From: Syntrophorhabdus sp.
GTDB lineage: Bacteria > Desulfobacterota > BSN033 > UBA1163
Direction of reading: 5' to 3'
Assembly (NCBI GenBank): GCA_020724025.1
Contig: DYHU01000003.1
Location: forward strand, 1 to 47,772
Length of the DNA stretch: 47,772 bases
Shown here one piece after another: positions 24,871 to 34,972 of this stretch. The position numbers and the translations under genes were made by a program. The notes under the pieces were generated by a model. The model had not been told where the DNA came from, made no database searches, and saw nothing but the letters and a program-made list of their open reading frames with translations. Position 1 is the stretch's first letter, and each line of letters opens with the position of its first letter.

Positions 24871-25043
24871 TCCTTTTGGTCTCCGTAAGGGATTGTCTCT
24901 TCTCTCACCTGCATGGGTTGGGTTACTGCATCTATTGAGAGATAATAATGATCGACTTTTTTGACCCATTCGACAGTTTTCAAACGCCGCTCAGGGTAAA
25001 CTTCGTGCCATTCGAGGCGGGCTGGGTCTTTAATTGATTTCAA
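24867..25043 (-). CDS. Small ORF coupled to Fic, possible gene remnant
   Basis: A 58-codon frame starting at a TTG (25043) and ending in an ATGA overlap with the Fic start. The product reads like real protein (DPARLEWHEVYPERRLKTVEW, KKVDHYYLSIDAVTQP), but I do not recognise it and no Shine-Dalgarno is evident. It may be the 3' end of a truncated gene upstream of fic. Confidence 0.35.
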   Translation of the reverse strand: MKSIKDPARLEWHEVYPERRLKTVEWVKKVDHYYLSIDAVTQPMQVREETIPYGDQKE

Positions 25044-25431
25044 AAAAGGGTCATTACAACATTACCCTCTCTTTTACCCTCTTTTTGGCGTAACACTTCC
25101 TTTCGTGCGATGAAGAGCTAATTAAAACGCTTATATTTTTATGAGCGCGCTTATATTTATGAGCGGAGTTCATACCAAGCCCCTTTCCTACAACCGCCCT
25201 CAATAAATGAGGGCGCTACAGGTTTGAAATCAAAAATCTTTTCAAATCCCCCCTCGCCCCCCTTTCCTAAAGTGGGGGATAAAACCTTTTTCACCCCCAC
25301 CCCGACCCTCCCCTGCCTACCGGCAGGCAGGCTCTCCCGCCAGGGGAGACGGGTAGATTGGCCTGATGGCGTCTTTATGGCGTCTTTGTGACGTGTTAAA
25401 ATATACTCCGTTCCCTTACCAGTCAAACCCG
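25044..25431. other. Gene-free stretch with palindromes
   Basis: It contains a CCTGCCTACCGGCAGGCAGG palindrome and a CTCCCC/GGGGAG stem near 25309-25348. I see no gene. Confidence 0.5.
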
Positions 25432-25702
25432 GGGGACGTAGTTGAATTCTTTCACTTATTTTGCCTTCCAGAAATCTCATCCACCCTCACTTTTCAATTG
25501 TTCAGGAACCTGCCAAATGCAGATTGCCGAATGCGGCCTCCGGCTCAGGCTCCGCCCCAGCCTCCGGCTCAGAAGAGCCTCTGGTTCGGAGAGAAGGGCT
25601 TCTGCCCCGGAGGGAGAGCCTCTGGCTCGGAGAGATTGCGGATTGTAAAAACATACAAAAATCATTCATCCAACTGAATCCCACCAACATCCCGCATCCT
25701 CC
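25432..25702. repeat. Direct repeat DR-271, copy 2
   Basis: Same orientation as 23092-23362 with no indels. Identity drops only in the first 100 bases and the last few. The next 220 bp to the DUF4143 ATPase carry no gene I can support. Confidence 0.85.
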
Positions 25703-25929
25703 TATGTCCCTCCTTGCGGGACTACGGAGGACAGGTAGCGCATAGCGACATACTTAACCGCAAACTGTAAGGCGTGAGATTCCTGCCCCGTCCTCGGTCA
25801 GGACCAATGTCTGCGGCAAGGGACTTCGGCAGGCAAGTATGGCGTAAATCCTTAAAAAAGCACTTCGTTCGAGAAACGTCACAATTCATGCAAAAAGGAT
25901 GATTATACGATTGGTCATCCCCCCACCAG

Positions 25930-27249
25930 CTAAAGGAATGATTTCTCTTCATCTCTTGAAAGAAGAAGCCATTTCCAAACAGGTATTAACGGCACATCCT
26001 TGCCATTGATCGTCCGCCCTTCCTCCTGATCATAAGTCAGTATTCCCCCCTTGGGGATTTTGTGCCGGCGCATGGCTTCATACAACCCCTTTAGCTCACG
26101 CTGTTCATTGCGAGGCGTAACTTCCCAGCAAACCTGCCAGGCCTCGGAAGGGTATCTGCCCTCCTGTAAAATGAAATCGCACTCTTGTATCTCTTTGAAA
26201 TAGAACATCCGGCGCTGGCGGCGAAGCAGTTCCAGGGCAACGACATTTTCCAGAAGGTACCCCCGGTTTTCTGTAAACGCCTCTCCCAGAAGGGCAAACC
26301 CCGTGTCTATCAAGTACACCTTCTTTGGATTCATCATTCGCTTTCTTTGAGAATAGGCAAATTTCTCGCTGGTGATCAGAAAAAATGCCTCCTCCAAAAA
26401 GTGAAGATAATTTGATATAGTGCGTTTGCTTCCCGTTAACCCTGCCGTTTTTAGTTGCCTTTCAAACATGGAAATCGAAAAAGTCGTGGAATAGCTCTCC
26501 AGAAGGCTGTCCATCATCCGGTCCAGGACCGGCCGGGCTTTAATGTTATATCGTTCAAGGATGTCTTTATAGAAAACCGTCCGGTAGTAGGTTTGAAGAA
26601 GTTTGCGTTTTTCTGGAGTCCCCTCCCGCGACAGCGTCTCGGGAAAACCTCCGAATTGAAGATAGTTATCAAAGGCCTGGATCAGTTGGCCGCGCTGAGA
26701 CGTATGAAGCATGGCCGTATCGAATGTGATATGATGGAATTGCAGGAACTCACGAAAGGAGAACGGCAACATCAGAACATCTTCGTACCGTCCCCGGAGT
26801 TCGGTGGCGATCTCCTGGCTCAGGAGAGAGGAGTTGCTTCCTGAAACAACAATGCTGTAACGGCGACGGTTGTGAAGCGTACGCAGGATGCGGTTCCATT
26901 CCGAAACGTGCTGGATCTCGTCAAAGAATAAGAACCTTGGATGCCGTCCTGCAAGCTGCTGAAACACCGTAAACAAGTTATCGACATCAGGGGGACCAAA
27001 CCCTGTTAATCGGTAATCTTCGAAGTCTACAAAGAGAATATCCTCTTTCAAAACCCCCTTCGATTCCATAAGGTTCTTAATGAGTTGATAAAGGCAGTAT
27101 GTTTTTCCTGCTCTTCGTGGTCCAGCCACAGCCAAGATGGCCCGTTGCTTCTCCAGATCGAGAGAAGGCATTTCCCTAAGTGTTAATGGAGGGAAAACCA
27201 TTTCACGAAGCCATTCAGCGATGACTTGAAGGAGCTGGTCTCTTTTCAT
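25930..27249 (-). CDS. AAA ATPase with DUF4143 domain
   Basis: A 439-residue AAA_14/DUF4143 protein. Walker A is GPRRAGKTYCLYQL (residues 43-56), Walker B RFLFFDEIQHV, and SGSNSSLLS is the sensor region. The C-terminal half matches DUF4143, which has a PD-(D/E)XK-like fold (KKVYLIDTGFALL, NVVALELLRR, ECDFIL). Such ATPases are frequent, highly mobile accessory genes of uncertain function, sometimes suggested to be toxin- or defence-related. It is monocistronic. The upstream region carries TTGTTT/AAACAA repeats. Confidence 0.85.
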   Translation of the reverse strand: MKRDQLLQVIAEWLREMVFPPLTLREMPSLDLEKQRAILAVAGPRRAGKTYCLYQLIKNLMESKGVLKEDILFVDFEDYRLTGFGPPDVDNLFTVFQQLAGRHPRFLFFDEIQHVSEWNRILRTLHNRRRYSIVVSGSNSSLLSQEIATELRGRYEDVLMLPFSFREFLQFHHITFDTAMLHTSQRGQLIQAFDNYLQFGGFPETLSREGTPEKRKLLQTYYRTVFYKDILERYNIKARPVLDRMMDSLLESYSTTFSISMFERQLKTAGLTGSKRTISNYLHFLEEAFFLITSEKFAYSQRKRMMNPKKVYLIDTGFALLGEAFTENRGYLLENVVALELLRRQRRMFYFKEIQECDFILQEGRYPSEAWQVCWEVTPRNEQRELKGLYEAMRRHKIPKGGILTYDQEEGRTINGKDVPLIPVWKWLLLSRDEEKSFL

Positions 27250-27252
27250 AAA

Positions 27253-27310
27253 TTGTTTACTTAGGGAAACAAATATATATAAAATTGTTTACTTTGTCAA
27301 TTTGTTTAGG
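27253..27310 (-). promoter_or_regulatory. TTGTTT repeat cluster upstream of DUF4143 ATPase
   Basis: TTGTTTAC-TTAGGG-AAACAA is an inverted repeat (27253-27272), followed by two more direct TTGTTT boxes at about 27286 and 27302. It lies immediately upstream of the ATPase start and is a plausible autoregulatory operator. No evidence beyond the repeats is seen. Confidence 0.4.
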
Positions 27311-27694
27311 CTTGTAAATCAAGGGGACATTCTTAAATTTTTTTCACTTTCCAGGGGATGTTGCTGAATCTTTCACTTATCAAGGCCTTTAAACCCCAAT
27401 GGAGTTAAAATTTTTGATAAAATCCCCTCTCACTCCCCTTTGCCAAAGGGGAGAACTCATTGTAATCTCCCTTTTATTAAGGGGGATAATAACAGAGGGT
27501 TCAGCATGCTCTATAGTGGCCTCATTATCAGAAAAAATTTAAATCAGGGATTTCTTTTCGCTCAATTGGGCTTTAAACCCATTTTAAAAGTTTGCCCTAC
27601 CTTATCAAAGACAGTATGAAAAATCAACCCATTCGGAGTCTTTTATCGGTCACCTCGAATTCAGTTCGGGGGTTCATAAAAATTGACAAAAAAT
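27311..27694. other. Gene-free stretch before rpsU
   Basis: It contains CCCCTTTGCCAAAGGGG and CTCCCTTTTATTAAGGGGG palindromes (27435-27486) and AT-rich sequence. I see no gene. Confidence 0.55.
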
Positions 27695-27722
27695 TTGACA
27701 TTATTGAAAAAAATCATATAAT
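27695..27722 (+). promoter_or_regulatory. Strong sigma-70 promoter of rpsU operon
   Basis: TTGACA (27695-27700), 16-bp spacer and TATAAT (27717-27722) are both perfect consensus hexamers 42 bp ahead of the rpsU start. They head the rpsU-yqeY-mutS2-dnaG-rpoD block. Confidence 0.85.
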
Positions 27723-27763
27723 TATTTGGTTAAAAATAGGTCATGAAAGGAGGGGGAAGATGG

Positions 27764-27967
27764 ATGCCTGGCATTCGAATAAAAGAGAACGAATCCTTTG
27801 AAAACGCACTCCGGCGATTTAAGAAACAGGTTGAAAAGACCGGGATATTGTCCGAGGTTCGGAAAAGGGAACATTTTGAAAAACCCAGCATTAAGAGAAA
27901 GAAAAAAGCCCTGGCCGCCCAGAAGAGAGCAATGAAAAGGATGCGGAAATTCGTGGATAGAGGATAA
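27764..27967 (+). CDS. rpsU: 30S ribosomal protein S21
   Basis: A 67-residue S21 with the typical [19 protein letters not shown] opening, [12 protein letters not shown] and a basic C-terminal tail ([19 protein letters not shown]). S21 aids translation initiation on the 30S subunit. The start at 27764 follows AAAGGAGGGGG; the upstream in-frame ATG at 27743 would add seven atypical residues. As in many bacteria it leads the dnaG-rpoD macromolecular-synthesis operon. Confidence 0.96.
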   Translation: MPGIRIKENESFENALRRFKKQVEKTGILSEVRKREHFEKPSIKRKKKALAAQKRAMKRMRKFVDRG

Positions 27968-27969
27968 GA

Positions 27970-28416
27970 ATGAACCTGGAAGAAAAACTACTGGAAGAGA
28001 TGAAGCAGGCGATGAAGACGAATGATAAAATCCGGCTCTCCACCATCCGGATGATTCGTTCGTCTTCAAAGAATAAAGAGTTTGAACTGAGAAGAAAGCT
28101 GGAGGATGAGGATGTCATCAAGGTCATCCAGGGGATGGTGAGAAAAGGCGAGGAATCCATTGAACAGTTTCAGGCTGGAGGACGAAACGATTTGGTGGAG
28201 AAGGAGAAGATGGAGATAGAGATTCTGAAATCCTTTTTACCTCAACCCATCAGTCAGGAAGAAATGATCAAGATGATCGATGAAACGATTCAGGAGACCC
28301 AGGCCTCGTCCTTAAAAGATTTAGGGAAGGTGATGAAGGCAGTCATGCCCAAATTAGGGGGGAAAGCCGATGGCAAAGTGATCAATCAGCTGGTCAAGGA
28401 AAGGCTTTCCCCTTAA
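27970..28416 (+). CDS. yqeY: GatB/YqeY domain protein
   Basis: A 148-residue YqeY-type protein related to the tRNA-binding tail domain of GatB. Family blocks are LLEEMKQAMKTNDKIRLSTIRMI, QFQAGGRNDLVEKEKMEIEIL, FLPQPISQEE and KLGGKADGKVINQLVKERL. Free-standing YqeY commonly lies between rpsU and dnaG. Its biochemical role is not settled. It begins 2 bp after the rpsU stop. Confidence 0.93.
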   Translation: MNLEEKLLEEMKQAMKTNDKIRLSTIRMIRSSSKNKEFELRRKLEDEDVIKVIQGMVRKGEESIEQFQAGGRNDLVEKEKMEIEILKSFLPQPISQEEMIKMIDETIQETQASSLKDLGKVMKAVMPKLGGKADGKVINQLVKERLSP

Positions 28417-28458
28417 GTTCCTCCTTGTCAATAGAGCTGTTTTCCTTTTTCTTGCTTT

Positions 28459-30801
28459 ATGGATAATCGTTCCCTTAAGGCATTAGAGTTCCACTCCCTT
28501 TTAAACATCTTAAAAGATTTTTCGATCTCACCTCTGGGTCAGAAGAGGTGTCTGGCCCTCACGCCCATTCGGGATCGGTTCCTCATCGAATCGAGATTAA
28601 CCGAAGTCATCGAACTGAAAGAGATTCTGGAAACCCTGGTGGACATTCCCCTCAGGGGGCTCAAGGACATTGAGGGCCTCTTGAAGAGATTGGAGGTGGA
28701 AGGATCGGTCCTCCAGGTCCAGGAGATCCTGGATATTCACCGGCAGATGGTGTTGGGCAAGGGACTCAAGCGGTTCTTCCTTAAATCGGAGGTGAAGGCC
28801 CCTTCCCTTCAGCAGAAGATTTCGAACCTTTCCTCTCTCAAGGCTCTGGAAAAAGAGATCCTTCAGGCCATCCATACGAAGGGTGAGATCCTCGACCGTG
28901 CCAGCCCGGGCCTTTCGGATGTCCGCCATCGATTGAGAGCGGTTAGAGAGAAGGCAAAGGGGGCGCTCGAGCGCCTCCTTCACAGGGAAGATCTCCAGCC
29001 GATCTTTCAGGAGGATTTTATCACCTTAAGAAACGGGAGGTATGTCCTCCTTCTCAAATCCGATTTCAAACACCGCCTCGAAGGGATCATCCATGACCAG
29101 TCCCATAGCCATAGGAGCCTCTTCTTTGAACCCCTTCAGGCCGTCCCCTTCAACAATGAGATCAACATACTCACGGCAGAAGAGAAGGAGGAGGAATACC
29201 GGGTTCTCGAAGATCTCTCCGGGAAGATAAGGGGAGAGCTTCCGTCTCTCTGGAGCGATTTTGAAATCCTGGGAGAGCTGGATCTCCTTTATGCCATGGC
29301 AAGACTCACCCTTCTTTTAAAAGGAATCAGACCCGAATTGAATAGGGATCGAAAGATCGCGATGAAGGAAGCGAGAAGTCCTCTCCTCAGCCTCCAGAAA
29401 GGAGTTCAGGTCGTCCCGGTTGACCTCCGGATGGGAGAGTCCATCCGGACCCTTATCATCAGCGGAGCCAATGCAGGTGGAAAGACGGTCGCCCTGAAGA
29501 CCCTCGGGCTTTTGACGCTGATGGTCCAATCCGGCCTTCCCATCCCTGTTGCAGAGGGAAGCGAAGCGGCCATCTTTGATGAAGTCTTTTCCGTGATCGG
29601 CGATGAGCAGAGCATCGAGGAGAACCTGAGCACCTTCTCCGCTCACCTCCTCCATGTGAACGAGATTCTGGAAAAGGCAGGGCCTGGCTCTCTCGTCCTT
29701 CTCGATGAGCTGGGGGTGGGAACAAATGTCTCTGAGGGATCTGCCCTTGCCATGGGATTTTTGGACCTGTTCAGGGAGAAAGGGGCCTGGACCGTGGTCA
29801 CCACCCACTTCGATAGCCTCAAGGCCTATGGATATCTTCATCCGAATGTGGAGAATGTGTCGGTCAGGTTTGATGAGAAGACCCTGCAACCCCTCTATAT
29901 TCTTTCCTATGGATCCTCGGGAATGAGCAATGCCTTCTTCGTGGCTGAGAAATTAGGCGTCTCGGAAAGAGTGATGGAGAAGGCTCGCCGGCATCGTAAT
30001 GGAAGTGGCCAGGAAATGGCTCGAACCCTGGAGGGACTGGAGAGGTTGAAGGCGGATGCGGAGAGGCAGAGGCAGGAGTGGATCCGCAGGAGGGAGGAGG
30101 CGGATCAGGAACATCAGAGGTTGAAAGAGATTCTTGACCGGATCAAGAGAGGAAGGGAGGAGGTTTTCTCCCGTGCCGAGGAAAAGGCGAGAAAGGCGGC
30201 TCAGAAGGTGGAGGAGGAATTGAAGGCATGGCTGAGACTGCAAAAGGAGAAACCCCCTTCTCAGGTCCGCCGAAAAGAGATTCAGGAGATCAGAGAGATC
30301 TTTTTTCCCTCCATCCGGAGGAGAGGCCCTCATGCGACGCCGGGTGGCTTAAAGATCGGCGATCGTGTTAGAATTGAAAGTCTGAAGAGAGGAGGAATTC
30401 TCCTGAAGATGGAGGAATCACTCAACCGTGCCGAGGTGATGATGGAGAAGGCAAGAGTGATTGTTCCCCTCAATGACATCATCCAACCGACAGATAAAGA
30501 AGGGGATGAGGAGGCGGGAAGGAAAAATTCAACCGTACCCCGGAGAGATGTTGAGGAAGCTCAGACAGAATTAAATGTGATCGGCCTGACCGTGGAGGAG
30601 GCGCTTCCAATTGTGGATAAATTCATCGATCAGGCCCTCCTGCACGGCCTGGAGAAGATTCGGATCATCCACGGCATCGGATCCGGAAGATTGCGGACTG
30701 CAATCGGAAAATATTTAAACACACACAGAGGGGTCAAACAGGTTGCTCCGGCCGATGTTCATAGAGGCGGCGCCGGAATCACTATCGTTGAGTTGAGGTA
30801 A
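28459..30801 (+). CDS. mutS2: MutS2 family ATPase/endonuclease
   Basis: A 780-residue MutS2. The N-terminal lever and core region is followed by the ATPase: Walker A GANAGGKTVALK (about 335-346), the STFSAHL signature and Walker B SLVLLDELGVGT. A coiled-coil clamp insert (about residues 515-620, rich in Arg/Glu) and a KOW-like strand follow. The C-terminal Smr nuclease domain (about 705-780) has HGIGSGRL; the usual LDLRG motif reads LNVIG, which may weaken nuclease activity. MutS2 limits recombination and acts in ribosome rescue in some bacteria. No good Shine-Dalgarno precedes the start. Confidence 0.94.
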   Translation: MDNRSLKALEFHSLLNILKDFSISPLGQKRCLALTPIRDRFLIESRLTEVIELKEILETLVDIPLRGLKDIEGLLKRLEVEGSVLQVQEILDIHRQMVLGKGLKRFFLKSEVKAPSLQQKISNLSSLKALEKEILQAIHTKGEILDRASPGLSDVRHRLRAVREKAKGALERLLHREDLQPIFQEDFITLRNGRYVLLLKSDFKHRLEGIIHDQSHSHRSLFFEPLQAVPFNNEINILTAEEKEEEYRVLEDLSGKIRGELPSLWSDFEILGELDLLYAMARLTLLLKGIRPELNRDRKIAMKEARSPLLSLQKGVQVVPVDLRMGESIRTLIISGANAGGKTVALKTLGLLTLMVQSGLPIPVAEGSEAAIFDEVFSVIGDEQSIEENLSTFSAHLLHVNEILEKAGPGSLVLLDELGVGTNVSEGSALAMGFLDLFREKGAWTVVTTHFDSLKAYGYLHPNVENVSVRFDEKTLQPLYILSYGSSGMSNAFFVAEKLGVSERVMEKARRHRNGSGQEMARTLEGLERLKADAERQRQEWIRRREEADQEHQRLKEILDRIKRGREEVFSRAEEKARKAAQKVEEELKAWLRLQKEKPPSQVRRKEIQEIREIFFPSIRRRGPHATPGGLKIGDRVRIESLKRGGILLKMEESLNRAEVMMEKARVIVPLNDIIQPTDKEGDEEAGRKNSTVPRRDVEEAQTELNVIGLTVEEALPIVDKFIDQALLHGLEKIRIIHGIGSGRLRTAIGKYLNTHRGVKQVAPADVHRGGAGITIVELR

Positions 30802-30808
30802 GCATCTT

Positions 30809-32653
30809 TTGACAGACGCCTTTTTTTCAGAGGAGAAGATTTCAGAGATCCGGGACCGGGCCAGCATCCTGGAGGTCGTCTCAGACTATGTCAGTTTGAA
30901 GAAGACCGGAAGGAATCATAAGGGATTATGCCCATTCCATTCGGAAAAAACCCCCTCGTTTATGGTAAACGAGGAGAAGCAGATCTTCCACTGCTTCGGG
31001 TGCGGAGAGGGAGGTGATGTCTTTGCCTTTTTGATGAAGGCGGGTCATTTTTCATTCCCGGAGGCTGCCGAAGAGCTGGCGAAACGATACGGGATCGAAC
31101 TTCTGCGAAGAGAACCCTCACCCATTCAGAAGAAGGAGATGGCCAAGAGGGAAGTCCTCTTCCGGATCAATGAGTTGGCATCGGAGTATTTCCACGACCT
31201 CCTGACCCAGAAGAGAGAAGGCGAGGTGGGGAGGAAATATCTCTCCCAGAGGAGCGTGAGCGAGCAGATCGTCAAGGAACACCGATTGGGCTATGCGGTC
31301 GAGCGCTGGGATGGACTGGTCCAGCACCTGAGAGAGAAAAAGGTCCCCCTGGAGCTGGCATGGGAACTGGGGTTGATCCTTCCGAAGAAGAAGGTCGGAG
31401 ACTCGACTCTACGAGAGGGTCGGAGACTCGACTCTACGAGCTGGTATGACGCTTTTCGAAAGAGGATCATCTTTCCGATCTTCGACCTCCATCAGCGGGT
31501 CGTCGGGTTCGGAGGGAGATTGATCGGAGAGGGACAACCCAAATATATCAACTCTTCGGAGTCGAGCGTCTATCATAAAGGAGAGGTTCTCTATGGCCTC
31601 CAGACGGCGAAGCGTTACGCCTCGGAGAAGGATGGGGTGATCATCGTCGAAGGTTATTTCGATCTCCTCACCCTCCACCAGTATGGATTGAAGCACAGCG
31701 TCGCCACGCTTGGGACCGCCATGACGGCCCAGCATATCAGAACCCTGAAGCGATATACGAAAAATTTGATCACCGTCTTCGACCCTGATCCGGCAGGGAT
31801 TCAAGCCACCCTTCGCACCCTCCCCCTCTTTTTAGAAGAGGAGGTCACAGGCAAGGCCATCCTTCTTCCAAAAGGGGAAGACCCCGACACCTTTCTGAAG
31901 AAGGGAAATCTGGAAGATTTTGAGAAGAGATTGGCCGGGGCCATTCCGCTCATCGACTTCTTTTTCGAATGGTTGATGAAGACCCATGATGTGAAATCGA
32001 TCGATGGAAAAGTGAACATTGCAAAGGAAGCAATGGCCATGATCCGGAGAATCCCGGAAAAAATCCGGAAGGATTTCTATGTGAGAGCCCTGGCCGAAAG
32101 GCTGGATATTAAGGAATCGATCTTATACGAGATGATCCGATCTTCTTCGAGAGAGCGGCCCCCATCCGCAGAAACCATTAAAAAGAGACCGCCCGAAGAA
32201 AGTTTCCCGAAATCTGAGGAGATGGTCATTCGCCTCATGGTCCACCACCCCGAACTGATTCCGGCCATTTCAGAGGAGGGGATTCTGGATGAGTTTGAGA
32301 GCCCTCTCCTGAAGAAATTGGGTCAGGGATTGGAAGGCCTCTTTCAGAAGAAGGGAAAACTGGACCTCACAGAGGCGCTGGGAGGTTTTGATGAGGGTCT
32401 GAAGGAAAGGCTTTGCGGATACGCCCTTCAGGAGAGCGGCGTGGAGGAACATCAACGGGAACGGATTTTGAAAGACTGTATCGAGAAGATCCGCAGAAGG
32501 AAACTGAAGAAGGATGAGAGCGATTTGCTCAGGAGAATTAAGGAGGTTGAGAAACAAAGGGAGGGGAGAGGACTCGAAGCCCTCTTGATGGAGCATCAGG
32601 AACTGGCAAAAAGAGAGAAGGGACTCTTAAAGGGCAATCTCCGAAAGAGTTAA
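30809..32653 (+). CDS. dnaG: DNA primase
   Basis: A 614-residue primase that lays RNA primers at replication forks. The CHC2 zinc domain (CPFHSEKTPSFMVNEE with HCFGCGEGGD) is followed by the catalytic core and Toprim domain (GVIIVEGYFDLLTLHQYG). The usual DGDxAG Toprim motif reads DPDPAG. The C-terminal helicase-binding part is divergent. A TTG start at 30809 is set by GAGGTAA 8 bp upstream; no ATG occurs before residue 52. A 25-bp tandem duplication at 31393-31440 lies in the linker just before FRKRIIFPIFD. Confidence 0.94.
   Translation: MTDAFFSEEKISEIRDRASILEVVSDYVSLKKTGRNHKGLCPFHSEKTPSFMVNEEKQIFHCFGCGEGGDVFAFLMKAGHFSFPEAAEELAKRYGIELLRREPSPIQKKEMAKREVLFRINELASEYFHDLLTQKREGEVGRKYLSQRSVSEQIVKEHRLGYAVERWDGLVQHLREKKVPLELAWELGLILPKKKVGDSTLREGRRLDSTSWYDAFRKRIIFPIFDLHQRVVGFGGRLIGEGQPKYINSSESSVYHKGEVLYGLQTAKRYASEKDGVIIVEGYFDLLTLHQYGLKHSVATLGTAMTAQHIRTLKRYTKNLITVFDPDPAGIQATLRTLPLFLEEEVTGKAILLPKGEDPDTFLKKGNLEDFEKRLAGAIPLIDFFFEWLMKTHDVKSIDGKVNIAKEAMAMIRRIPEKIRKDFYVRALAERLDIKESILYEMIRSSSRERPPSAETIKKRPPEESFPKSEEMVIRLMVHHPELIPAISEEGILDEFESPLLKKLGQGLEGLFQKKGKLDLTEALGGFDEGLKERLCGYALQESGVEEHQRERILKDCIEKIRRRKLKKDESDLLRRIKEVEKQREGRGLEALLMEHQELAKREKGLLKGNLRKS
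31393..31440. repeat. 25-bp imperfect tandem duplication inside dnaG
   Basis: The unit beginning GGTCGGAGACTCGACTCT occurs at 31393-31417 and again at 31418-31440. Because 25 is not a multiple of 3, the two copies are read in different frames, giving VGDSTLRE then GRRLDSTS. Confidence 0.9.
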
Positions 32654-32803
32654 CCTTAATGTTGAATTGAAAAGGGAGGCGAGTGTGCTTCCAATCCTTT
32701 ACAATTGCGGATTTTTATATGTTTTATAGGCAACCGACGATGTCACCAGAGGTGATCTTTGTGATATGCTTGGAAACTGATTAGCAAAACGTTTAGAGGT
32801 GCC

Positions 32804-32822
32804 GCTGTAAATGATTTACAGC
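32804..32822. promoter_or_regulatory. 19-bp palindrome upstream of rpoD
   Basis: GCTGTAAATGATTTACAGC is a perfect inverted repeat 57 bp before rpoD, in the 225-bp dnaG-rpoD gap. CTGT-N9-ACAG is one base longer than the E. coli LexA box, so a LexA role is only a guess. Confidence 0.45.
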
Positions 32823-32878
32823 ACACCCACCTCCCTTTTCATATAATTTTTATCAACTGTGAGGTTGAGGAGAAACGG

Positions 32879-34603
<1,725 letters not shown>

Positions 34604-34606
34604 ATA

Positions 34607-34723
34607 GTTCGGAGGCAGCAGTCTCGTAGTTTCATAGTCAGATAGTCCCATAGTCTTTGACTACCCGACTAACAGACTAATAGACTATGCGACTAATAAC
34701 TCAAGACTCCGAACTCCGAACTA
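34607..34723. repeat. TAGTC-rich palindromic element after rpoD
   Basis: GTTCGGAG at the left is mirrored by CTCCGAAC at the right, with CATAGTC/GACTATG motifs between. It resembles the element at 10323-10383 and probably ends rpoD transcription. Confidence 0.6.
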
Positions 34724-34731
34724 ATACAGGG

Positions 34732-34759
34732 TTGACACCCTGAGAGGATAGCATATAAT
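34732..34759 (+). promoter_or_regulatory. Sigma-70 promoter of the CAT-anticodon tRNA
   Basis: TTGACA (34732-34737), 16-bp spacer and TATAAT (34754-34759), ending 7 bp before the mature tRNA. Confidence 0.85.
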
Positions 34760-34766
34760 GAATAGA

Positions 34767-34839
34767 GGGCCCATAGCTCAGTTGGTAGAGCCACCGGCTC
34801 ATAACCGGAAGGCCCCTGGTTCGAACCCAGGTGGGCCCA
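34767..34839 (+). tRNA. tRNA-Met or tRNA-Ile2 (CAT)
   Basis: Acceptor GGGCCCA (34767-34773) pairs with TGGGCCC (34832-34838). The D arm GCTC/GAGC and T arm CCTGG/CCAGG are intact. The anticodon loop CTCATAA gives CAT. The elongator-type loop rules out initiator Met; Met and lysidine-modified Ile2 cannot be separated here. CCA is not encoded. The 27-43 anticodon pair is an A-A mismatch. Confidence 0.92.
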
Positions 34840-34904
34840 TTGGGAAGAAGGAGGGTGATCCATATCAGCTTCCTGGGGATCAAAAAATTCGGCATGCAGG
34901 ACTG

Positions 34905-34936
34905 AGAAAGAGTGCACCCTCCGGTGCACTCTTTCT
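34905..34936 (+). terminator. Strong stem-loop, probable terminator
   Basis: A perfect 14-bp stem AGAAAGAGTGCACC/GGTGCACTCTTTCT with a 4-nt loop is followed by GTTT. It lies 65 bp after the tRNA and just before the zinc-ribbon gene. Confidence 0.7.
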
Positions 34937-34972
34937 GTTTGCGGAAAAAAATAACAAGAGGGGAGGTCGCCA

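Noticed and set aside
29317..29889. 190-residue minus-strand ORF inside mutS2
   Set aside because: It is opposite a fully conserved MutS2 ATPase domain and shows no domain of its own.
32804..32822. LexA box before rpoD
   Set aside because: CTGT-N9-ACAG has one base too many for the E. coli consensus, and deltaproteobacterial LexA sites differ.
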